Shown one piece after another: positions 27,401-33,317 of a DNA stretch of 64,000 nt. How positions within the stretch are numbered: position 1 is the first letter of the stretch; each line of letters opens with the position of its first letter. The DNA is from JAADDV01 sp964582875 (lineage in GTDB: Bacteria; Aquificota; Aquificia; Aquificales; Hydrogenothermaceae): NCBI GenBank assembly GCA_964582875.1, contig CAZOTZ010000001.1:1-64000 (forward strand), read 5' to 3'. The position numbers were made by a program, and so were the translations under genes. A model generated the notes under the pieces. That model was not told the origin of the DNA. It searched no databases and was given only the letters and a program-made list of their open reading frames with translations.

Positions 27401-28909
27401 AGATATAAAACCTACAGTTTCTTCAGTATGACGTGTTTCTCTATCACATGAACGTTCTTCTTCAATTTTAACTTTGACATCTGCTCCATCCCATTTATAT
27501 CTTAATTCGGCAGTATCTGGTCCATTTGTTGTCTGCATATCAGCAAGGAATATACCTGCGTTTGGCTTTGATAAAGGGATTTTTTTCATTTCATTGGTAA
27601 CTTTTTCAGCTCTGCCTACTTCAAGGTAAGTATTGTCATCAATCTTTAAAACAGTAGGCTCTATTGCTATAAATGACACTCTTTCTTCTTCATGTCCCCC
27701 TTTTTCTTCTTCTTCTTCCATTGCTATATCAAAACCTGAGGTTGATACATTTTTTATCCTGAGTGTTACCGGGTCTTTTTCATTAATTGAGACTATTGAA
27801 GCAATGACAACAGGTTTTCTGGAGAAGGACAAAGGTGGAAAATCAACAGATTGCCAGTTTTCTACAGTTTCGTCTTCTTCACAACCGTTTGTGTATCTAT
27901 TTATATACTCATTTAGATTTATATTTTCTGCTAAAAGCTTTGTTCCGTCTTCTAAAGTGTACTCTCCCTTTTCAACAACAAGGTAAGAAACATTTTCATA
28001 AGTGTGAGTCCTGTTATTGTCTAAATAATCCCATTCCTGAACTCTTATTTTAAATGAATTGGATGTTACCTTCCTTATTCTGACTATTGCTGGGTCTGTT
28101 CCCTTATAGGATAGAGGTTTTGCAATTACAACAGGATGGGAGTAGTTTCTTTTTAAATGAACAGTCTTCCACTTATGGTTTATAGATACAGTTCCAAACT
28201 CTCCTATTGTATCTCCATACTTATCTTTTAGAAAAAGGCCGTTTATTTTTTTTGAAGCAATAAGTTTTTCGTAAGGATAGTACTCGTTCTTTTTCTTTCC
28301 ACTATTAGCTGGACTTTTTATTTTAAAAATAGTCCTATCTGGAAATGGAGAATAAAGAGAAGCATATTCATACGTTTTACGGAAACTGGGATCTGAGGGT
28401 TCGTTATTACCTAAAACTTTCCATTCTTTTTCCCCATCACCATCATAATCATAACCGTCTCTATCTTCTACCTTTCCTCCAACAAGAACCATTCTTGTAG
28501 CATCTATTCTTCTTGTCACAAGCCAGTTAAGAAAATTACCACTCCAACAGTTGTCATCTGTTTCTGGGTCACATTCTTTTTCTACAAATGCTCCTTTTGC
28601 AGATGTATCAACATTAACATCATAAGGTTTCCCTGTATAAGCAAAAACATCAACTGGTATATTCTGGTCATATTTATACGTTTTATCACTATCAAATATG
28701 CCGTAGTACTTTTTATCTGGATTGAAATTTTTCCCATTCTGTTCATACATAGGCTCTTTCATACTACCAGAGTTATCAAGCATGATAACAACATTTGGTT
28801 TGATTGTACTTGTTAAAAAAGGAGGGTATGCACAGTAGCTACTATCAGCATAGGATTTTTGTAAAAACAAAACAGATAAGTATATGAGGACAAAGAAATA
28901 TCTCTTCAT
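24413..28909 (-). CDS. PilY1-type pilus tip protein, copy A, with lectin-like inserts
   Basis: 1498 residues from ATG 28909 (AGGAG seven bases upstream; a further ATG at 28960 would spoil the signal peptide MKRYFFVLIYLSVLFLQKSY). A von Willebrand A domain opens with the MIDAS motif MLDNSGSM (about residues 44-51) and resumes near 525 with FVLIFTDGYPF near 665. Between them, at about 239-510, lie three related repeats of the H-type lectin style: WKTVHLKRNYSHPVVIA, WQSVDFPPLSFSRKPVVIAS and a diverged third, each ending in vSYLVVE, vSFIAIE or vGFISIG. The C terminus is the PilY1 propeller. Residues about 968-1210 are encoded by DNA identical to copy B. The calcium loop DFDEDGITDYIAL is present. 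Confidence 0.92.
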   Translation of the reverse strand: MKRYFFVLIYLSVLFLQKSYADSSYCAYPPFLTSTIKPNVVIMLDNSGSMKEPMYEQNGKNFNPDKKYYGIFDSDKTYKYDQNIPVDVFAYTGKPYDVNVDTSAKGAFVEKECDPETDDNCWSGNFLNWLVTRRIDATRMVLVGGKVEDRDGYDYDGDGEKEWKVLGNNEPSDPSFRKTYEYASLYSPFPDRTIFKIKSPANSGKKKNEYYPYEKLIASKKINGLFLKDKYGDTIGEFGTVSINHKWKTVHLKRNYSHPVVIAKPLSYKGTDPAIVRIRKVTSNSFKIRVQEWDYLDNNRTHTYENVSYLVVEKGEYTLEDGTKLLAENINLNEYINRYTNGCEEDETVENWQSVDFPPLSFSRKPVVIASIVSINEKDPVTLRIKNVSTSGFDIAMEEEEEKGGHEEERVSFIAIEPTVLKIDDNTYLEVGRAEKVTNEMKKIPLSKPNAGIFLADMQTTNGPDTAELRYKWDGADVKVKIEEERSCDRETRHTEETVGFISIGTDNVFNIAVVKEKEPKGILHDIYDKVRLGITFYRYDENSSNIYNKNKLDGGTLQFYIPKNPFIKDPSSDNGYRQLNGYIGTSLDDIVDAVEHYPLVWGTTPIAENLWEIIRYFEQKSPYYSSNDFELADSSSPEKDPFYYPEYSQKVKCAKSFVLIFTDGYPFKDANIPDFIVDYDEDGKTCSDCKVEQNCDCSSTDQDAYGHDNLDDVAYWAHWNKDKDDYRDLRDDLDGNQYLTIYTVGFAGGTIRPILKDTADNGGGKAYAAEDGFALREAILDAINDILKKTASSTTVSAFSSRGRKSSILAQTVFYPEKHFNGYKTNWIGYLYGYWFFSSVKVQNIREDSNNNKALDKDDGIIQFDVDSSGKLRINVYQPDSDGDKGSLIKTYSSLDEVQYVFEAGEKLKETSPSARKIYTVSTDNNLVPFKSITKTLFEDYLGNYLSFPSCLGSTSSEKVENLIKYIRGEDIEGCRSRTVNDAGDVWKLSDIIYSSPKIVNYPDKGYAVVFAGSNGGMLHAFRVGYISKDNLGENQIAKLCNSKTDCTTDLLGEELWAFIPKNVLPYLRYLPDPNYCHMYFVDASPYVFDYKGRKILIGGMRLGGGCGCNGSDCINPPSDTCPDKGSNECVGLSSYFALDITDPEEPKFLWEFSNKDLGFSFSGPGVVKKGDKDYVIFASGPTNYRGDSDQSLKLFIVDVDTGKLVRTVDRFPGNSIILALGSEIKNSFGGRLFTEGLDFDEDGITDYIALGYSKKVNSKWRGGIIFGNVKDYNPSKWNFSRYFDDIEPITAKVEFMKCFNNWYMYFGTGRWFYKTDESSINQPNKLYGIKLDCNGGECTPDQNFARNSSDICSGSSFYKSWSISLNTDDKGFYPERCITDPTTTKQNIIVFTTVEPTEDICGFGGRTRVWALNCATGGALSEQCASYPITRAKGKVLVQTSNGDVREKSLSKYLNNKTPEKASPFFSGIGPEGAPPISPYINQIIRSGEVMLWFEK
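25278..26008. repeat. 731-bp perfect direct repeat, copy in PilY1 A
   Basis: Partner of 21339-22069 at a constant offset of 3939 bases and in the same orientation, so recombination between the copies would delete the small exported-protein gene and fuse the two PilY1 genes in frame. Confidence 0.93.
27380..28200 (-). other. three tandem H-type-lectin-like repeats inside the PilY1 A von Willebrand domain
   Basis: Protein-level repeat units at about residues 239-323, 349-423 and 438-510 of the 1498-residue protein. Shared pattern: a start W-x-x-V, a hydrophobic strand PVVIA, then DPaxxRIxxVtsxxFxI, then a His/Glu-rich turn and a final vSalxlE strand. The third unit has lost the first Trp. The copy B protein lacks them. 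Confidence 0.6.
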
Positions 28910-29011
28910 TAAGGAACTCCTCTCCCCTTTAACTTTCTGTCTATTTTTGGATATTTCCATAAATAAATCGTGAGTATTTCTTATTTTTTTGCCTAAAGAT
29001 ATCTATAAATA

Positions 29012-29643
29012 TCAAGGGATTAACTTTTTCAAGAAGTTCATTATTTTATCTATTATTTTTTTCAATAAAGACTTATCAANNNNNNNNNNNNNNNNNNNNN
29101 NNNNNNNNNNNNNNNNNNNNNNNNNNNNNNNNNNNNNNNNNNNNNNNNNNNNNNNNNNNNNNNNNNNNNNNNNNNNNNNTTTTTCAAGAAGTTCATTATT
29201 TTATCTATTATTTTTTTCAATAAAGACTTATCAACATGTTGTTCTTCAAGTCTTTCCTTAACGTACTCTTCACCTTTCTTCTTCTTAAGGTCTTCTGCAA
29301 TTTCAGTAAAAACCTCAAGGGGGTTAAAAGGTTTTTTCATAACAGCTGTTGCTTTCATATGTTTGAAAAATGCTTCCTCATCTTCTGTGAGGTCTTTTGC
29401 AAGTATTACAAAAGGAATTTCATCTACATCTTCTCTTCTCTTCATAAAGGAAAGGATTTCCCATGTAGGCTGGCCGTTTACCCTCACTTCAGCAATTATC
29501 CCATCTAAATCCCTGTTATTAAGAATTATTTCTTTTGCTTCGTTTATGTCTTCTACTCTGATTATTTCAGAATTACTAAACTGGGCTATTTCTCTTAAAA
29601 CGTTGTAAGTATCAATATCCTCATCAATAAGCAGTATCCTCAT
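29012..29643 (-). CDS. response-regulator receiver protein with Glu at the phosphorylation site (split by a false gap)
   Basis: The frame runs from ATG 29643 into the N run at 29179-29080. The 55 bases on each side of the Ns are identical (29025-29079 and 29180-29234), so the gap is probably not real. Collapsing it gives a clean 158-residue protein ending FLKKLIP with stop TGA at 29014-29012. The receiver fold is clear: MRILLIDEDIDTYNVLREIA with the acidic pair, the switch residues LAKDL and the Lys in AVMKKPFNP. The expected phospho-Asp is Glu52 (DGIIAEVRV), so it may be a constitutively on-like pseudo-receiver. The C-terminal tail KSLLKKIIDKIMNFLKKLIP is a basic amphipathic helix. It lies 102 bases upstream of PilY1 A on the same strand. 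Confidence 0.85.
29025..29079. repeat. 55-bp duplicate flanking an N gap, left copy
   Basis: Identical to 29180-29234 on the other side of exactly 100 N. The duplicate length is that of a common assembly k-mer, which suggests two contig ends that overlap but were not merged. Confidence 0.9.
29080..29179. other. assembly gap, 100 N
   Basis: Exactly 100 ambiguous bases, a placeholder length. It interrupts the receiver-protein gene. The flanking 55-bp identity suggests the true distance is zero or negative. Confidence 0.98.
29180..29234. repeat. 55-bp duplicate flanking an N gap, right copy
   Basis: Identical to 29025-29079. Either copy alone gives an uninterrupted receiver gene. Confidence 0.9.
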
Positions 29644-29653
29644 CCTCTATCCC

Positions 29654-30508
29654 TTAAACAAATTTTATTTCAGGGAGTTTATCTATAAAACCTTTTTCAT
29701 AGGCTTCCTTTAAGAAAAGTTCTATAGCTTTTCTCCCCCTTTCCCCATAATCAACTGTAAGGTCATTAACGTACATCCCTATAAATCTATCTGCCTTTTC
29801 TTTCGTCATACCCCGTGCATACTTTAGTGCATATTCCACAGCTTCTTCCCTGTGTTCAAGGGAGTACTTTATACTCTCTCTAAGTATCTCTGAAACCTCT
29901 TTCATAACATCTTCGCCAAGGTCTTTTTTTATAACGTTTCCCCCTAAAGGAAGCGGAAGTCCCCCTGTTTTTTCATACCACCATTTTCCCAGGTCAACAA
30001 TACAGGTAAGACCTTCATCTTTGTATGTGAGCTGACCTTCATGGATAATAAGACCAGCATCAACTTTACCTTCTTTTACAGCTGGTATTATCTCATCAAA
30101 ATTTATAACCTCATAGTCAAAGTCTTTTGTACCTAAAAACAGTTCAAGGGCAAGAAATGCTGATGTAAGTGTTCCAGGAACAGCTATTTTTTTGTTCTTA
30201 AGCTCTTCTACAGGGAAAATCTCTTTTGAAACAACCATAGGACCGTAGTTATCTCCCATACTTGCCCCACTTGATAAAAGGGCGTATTTGTCAGCAACGT
30301 AAGGAAATGCATGGATTGAAATAGCACTTACTTCATACACACCTTCAAGGGCTTTTTTGTTTAGGGTTTCTATATCAGAAAGTACATCAATAAATTTATA
30401 ACCTTTTGTATCAATCTTATTCTGGTTTATTGCGTAAAACATAAATGCATCATCTGAGTCTGGACTGTGGGCTACGTGGATAGTCATTTTTTCTTCTTTT
30501 ATTTCCAT
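29654..30508 (-). CDS. MqnA/MqnD-family protein, probably 1,4-dihydroxy-6-naphthoate synthase-like
   Basis: 284 residues from ATG 30508 (GGAG six bases upstream; another ATG at 30520 has no binding site). After a short leader the protein reads HVAHSPDSDDAFMFYAINQN, then KYALLSSGASMGDNYGPMVV, KIAVPGTLTSAFLALELFLG and AGLIIHEGQLTYKDEGL, all recognisable in the MqnA/MqnD (DUF178) group with a periplasmic-binding-protein fold. These enzymes act in the futalosine route to menaquinone. No other mqn gene is visible in the window, so the exact step (MqnA or MqnD) is not certain; the SPDSDDAF start resembles MqnD. A TGTAA-N7-TTACA palindrome lies just upstream. Confidence 0.75.
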   Translation of the reverse strand: MEIKEEKMTIHVAHSPDSDDAFMFYAINQNKIDTKGYKFIDVLSDIETLNKKALEGVYEVSAISIHAFPYVADKYALLSSGASMGDNYGPMVVSKEIFPVEELKNKKIAVPGTLTSAFLALELFLGTKDFDYEVINFDEIIPAVKEGKVDAGLIIHEGQLTYKDEGLTCIVDLGKWWYEKTGGLPLPLGGNVIKKDLGEDVMKEVSEILRESIKYSLEHREEAVEYALKYARGMTKEKADRFIGMYVNDLTVDYGERGRKAIELFLKEAYEKGFIDKLPEIKFV

Positions 30509-30520
30509 TCTACACTCCAT

Positions 30521-30537
30521 TGTAAAAATTTTTTACA
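30521..30537. promoter_or_regulatory. TGTAA-N7-TTACA inverted repeat upstream of the MqnA/MqnD-like gene
   Basis: TGTAA, AAATTTT, TTACA, 12 bases before ATG 30508. Same arrangement as the sites upstream of nadE and in the 43.3-kb intergenic region. Its closeness to the start would suit a repressor site. Confidence 0.35.
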
Positions 30538-30559
30538 CTCATAAAAGATATTAAACATT

Positions 30560-31375
30560 TTATAACAACTTGACACTCTTTCCAAAACTCTCAAAATCAG
30601 GGTAAGGTTTTGCTGTTATCTGAACTTTCTTTTTAAGAAAAGGATGAAAAAAAGAAATCCTGTAAGCGTGTAAAAGCTGTCTTTTAACATTTTTCAAAAG
30701 ATAGCTATCTGTCTTTTTTATACCGTAGATTTTATCCCCAACAATAGGGAAACCTGTTTTTGAGAGGTGTATTCTTATTTGATGTTTTCTTCCTGTTTTT
30801 ATCTCTACTTCAAACAAGGTAAAACCGTTTTTAGCTTTTTTGACTGTAAGAATACTCTTTGCGTATTTTTTTTCTACAGGTATGTTTATAACCTTTTTTT
30901 TAAATGGAGCTTCATTTATAGATATTGCAAGGTAGTGTTTTTTTACCTGCTTGTTTTCCCATAGTTTTTTAAACTTTTCAAATACTTTTGTATCCTTCGC
31001 AAAAAGAACCACACCTGAAGTTTCTTTATCTAATCTGTGTATAGCTTTTATTTTAGAATTTATCTTTTTTCTTAAAATATCCTCTAAAGAACCTTTTTTC
31101 CCTTCTGTTTCAATGAAAGGAGGTTTTTGCAGTGCTAATATGAACTCATCTTCGTAAATTATACTTTTTTTGAGTTCCCATTTTGGAACGGAAAAATCTA
31201 TAACCTCTACTTTGTCTCCTTTTTTCAGGTTATGGTTTGCTATCCATATTCTCCTGTTGTTAACAAAAACTGTTTTACTGTCTATTAACTCTTTTGCTTT
31301 GTTTTTTGAAATTTTTAGCTTTTGTGCCAAAAAACTTTTTAAGTCTACATCTTTATCAACTAAAAGCTTCTTCAT
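30560..31375 (-). CDS. RluA-family ribosomal large-subunit pseudouridine synthase
   Basis: 271 residues. An N-terminal S4-type RNA-binding domain (SKNKAKELIDSKTVFVNNRR) precedes the catalytic domain with the family signature IHRLDKETSGVVLFAKD, in which Asp is the nucleophile, and GRKHQIRIHLSKTGFPIVGD near residue 200. This is the RluC/RluD arrangement. Which rRNA positions are modified cannot be told from the sequence. Its start codon overlaps the stop of the hydrolase gene upstream by four bases. A strongly basic composition fits RNA binding in a thermophile. Confidence 0.9.
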   Translation of the reverse strand: MKKLLVDKDVDLKSFLAQKLKISKNKAKELIDSKTVFVNNRRIWIANHNLKKGDKVEVIDFSVPKWELKKSIIYEDEFILALQKPPFIETEGKKGSLEDILRKKINSKIKAIHRLDKETSGVVLFAKDTKVFEKFKKLWENKQVKKHYLAISINEAPFKKKVINIPVEKKYAKSILTVKKAKNGFTLFEVEIKTGRKHQIRIHLSKTGFPIVGDKIYGIKKTDSYLLKNVKRQLLHAYRISFFHPFLKKKVQITAKPYPDFESFGKSVKLL

Positions 31376-32151
31376 AAATCCTCTTTTCTTAATGCTTTTT
31401 TTAGGAATAAAAATATATACTCTTTTACTTTCGGTAGTAGAATAACCCCGTGCCCTGTTCCTGATACAAAAATAGCAGTTCCATTATTAGTTATTTTCAT
31501 AAGTCTGTTTACAGTTTTATTCGCTCCTAAACTGTCATTGTAAGAAGAGATATAAAGAACAGGGTTCATGTAAGAAGCTAAAGCTAATTCTACATTCTCT
31601 TTTCCTGGTACAAATTCAGAACCTGGAGATATAGAAACAACAGCTTTTATATCCTGTTTTGCAACAACAGGTATAATAGATATACCTCCTAAAGATGCTC
31701 CTATTAAGAAAATATTTTCACTGTCTATTTTCTCATTATCAAGGAGGTAGTCTATCCATAATGATATATCTTCAGGTATTTTTTCAAATCTTACTTTTTT
31801 CCAGCTTTTTTTAAAAAAGTTTACAAGGTCTAAAAGAGAGTTATATGAAGGTTTAAAAACTATTTTATTTTCCTTACCGTTTTGCATAACAGAAAGTCCA
31901 TGTCCCCTTAAATCTATTAAAAGTGTAGCAAATCCCATTTTTCTGAGTTCTTTTGCAAAATCAGACCATATCATATGGGTTGTTCCAAACTGATGGGCAA
32001 AAACAACAACTGGATATTTATCTTCTTTTTGTTGGGGATAATCAATAAAACCTACAAGTTCAAAACCATCTTTAGTTTTTATCTTCACTTCTTTTGCCAT
32101 TACACCCCCTGAAAACAAAATCAGCACAATAAAAAAAATAAGTTTTTTCAT
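31372..32151 (-). CDS. exported alpha/beta hydrolase, dienelactone-hydrolase-like
   Basis: 259 residues from ATG 32151, with AAGGAGG upstream; an ATG at 32202 is in frame but would hide the signal peptide MKKLIFFIVLILFSGGVMA. The mature enzyme has an HQFGTTHMIWSDFAKELRKM oxyanion-type region, the nucleophile elbow LIGASLGGISI (Ser in GxSxG) and a C-terminal GTGHGVIL His. An Asp for the triad is likely in YISSYNDSLGANKTV. The substrate is unknown, and the periplasmic location is inferred. It is flanked by the phosphatase gene, whose stop is 13 bases upstream. Confidence 0.8.
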   Translation of the reverse strand: MKKLIFFIVLILFSGGVMAKEVKIKTKDGFELVGFIDYPQQKEDKYPVVVFAHQFGTTHMIWSDFAKELRKMGFATLLIDLRGHGLSVMQNGKENKIVFKPSYNSLLDLVNFFKKSWKKVRFEKIPEDISLWIDYLLDNEKIDSENIFLIGASLGGISIIPVVAKQDIKAVVSISPGSEFVPGKENVELALASYMNPVLYISSYNDSLGANKTVNRLMKITNNGTAIFVSGTGHGVILLPKVKEYIFLFLKKALRKEDL

Positions 32152-32164
32152 GACTGAACCTCCT

Positions 32165-32800
32165 TCACAAAACAGGCTGGTTTTTCTCTTCAAGTTTTTC
32201 AAGGTGGGTTGAGTAATTTAAAAACCTTATTTCTGAGTGGTTCTTGTACATTCTTAAATAAGAAAGACCTGTGTTTGCATGTCTAAGTCCCCAAAGGTGT
32301 TCAAGTCCCAGACCTGTGGAAATACATATAATCCCCTGTATTGAGCCTCCATGTCCTACTATAAGAATATTTTCTTCTTCAACTTTTTTTAAAAAGTCTA
32401 AAAAAGAAGAAATTCTTTCCTCAAATTCCTTCACATCTTCCTGTGAAGGTAAAGGACAGGCAACAGGGTTTTTTAACCAGTTATGGAAGTCTTCAATATG
32501 GTTTTTGTATATATACTCGTAGGAAAGTCCTTCCCAGTTTCCAAAATGCATTTCCCTAAGTCTTATATCTACCTCAGGGGTTATACCAAGTACATCTCCT
32601 ATTATCTGGGCAGTTCTATAAGCTCTTTTAAGGTCTGAAGTAAAAATCCTTTCTACAGGAAATTTTTTCAACTCTTCTGCCACAAGTCTTGCCTGAACTA
32701 CCCCTTTTGGTGTAAGGTCTGTGTCTATATGTCCCTGTATTATTTTTTTTGCGTTGTATTCACTCTCTCCATGTCTGCACAAAAGTATATTTTTCTCCAT
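32165..32800 (-). CDS. histidine phosphatase (phosphoglycerate mutase-like) superfamily protein
   Basis: 211 residues. The catalytic RHG motif is NILLCRHGESEYNAKKIIQG, followed by DTDLTPKGVVQARLVAEELK, the arginine-rich TSDLKRAYRTAQII segment and the second catalytic His in VGHGGSIQGIICIS. This is the cofactor-independent histidine-phosphatase fold shared by CobC, PhoE and GpmB-type enzymes. In Aquificota a member of this group is a metal-independent phosphoserine phosphatase, so that role is possible, but motif evidence does not decide. It starts two bases downstream of the acetyltransferase gene. Confidence 0.85.
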   Translation of the reverse strand: MEKNILLCRHGESEYNAKKIIQGHIDTDLTPKGVVQARLVAEELKKFPVERIFTSDLKRAYRTAQIIGDVLGITPEVDIRLREMHFGNWEGLSYEYIYKNHIEDFHNWLKNPVACPLPSQEDVKEFEERISSFLDFLKKVEEENILIVGHGGSIQGIICISTGLGLEHLWGLRHANTGLSYLRMYKNHSEIRFLNYSTHLEKLEEKNQPVL

Positions 32801-32802
32801 CT

Positions 32803-33255
32803 TTACTCCAATATAAAGGAAACAGGAACTTCTTTGCAGTCATTAAATTTTACACAATGGATACACTCAGTCCAGACCTTTTGGGGAAATTCTGATTTTT
32901 CTGATACTTTAAAACCAAGTTTTTCAAAAAACTCAGGAACATACGTTAAGGCAAAAACTTTTTTTACCCCAAGCTCTTTAGCATCTTTTATACATTCTTC
33001 AACGAGTTTTTTACCTATTCCTTTATGCTGATACTCTTCAAGAACAGCAAGGGATTTTATTTCCGCTAAATCTTCCCAGTAAATATGAAGGGAAGAGATA
33101 CCGATAATTTTCCCATCTTCTTCATAAACAAAAAAATCTCTTATGTTCTCATATATACTGTTTAAACTTCTCGGTAAGAGAATTCCTTTTACAGCGTAAA
33201 TTTGAAGAATATTAAAAATGTCTTTTGCATCTTTTACAGTAGCCTTTCTTATCAA
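32803..33255 (-). CDS. GNAT N-acetyltransferase, ArgA-like
   Basis: 150 residues. GNAT fold with the acetyl-CoA motif AVLEEYQHKGIGKKLVEECI. The N terminus MIRKATVKDAKDIFNILQIY and LLPRSLNSIYENIRDFFVYE are typical of the short, stand-alone N-acetylglutamate synthases (arginine pathway) that are homologous to the C-terminal half of ArgA. Near the C terminus VWTECIHCVKFNDCKEVPVS is also characteristic of that group. It would make N-acetylglutamate from glutamate and acetyl-CoA. No other arginine genes are nearby. Confidence 0.82.
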   Translation of the reverse strand: MIRKATVKDAKDIFNILQIYAVKGILLPRSLNSIYENIRDFFVYEEDGKIIGISSLHIYWEDLAEIKSLAVLEEYQHKGIGKKLVEECIKDAKELGVKKVFALTYVPEFFEKLGFKVSEKSEFPQKVWTECIHCVKFNDCKEVPVSFILE

Positions 33256-33317
33256 TTAATCTATCTGTCCTCCGCTTTTGCTTGACTAATAGATTATACA
33301 ACCAAAAAGTTTTTAAA

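Noticed and set aside
29080..29179. Long frames running through the N run as separate proteins
   Set aside because: The Ns are a placeholder and the duplicated flanks give a normal receiver-protein end without them.
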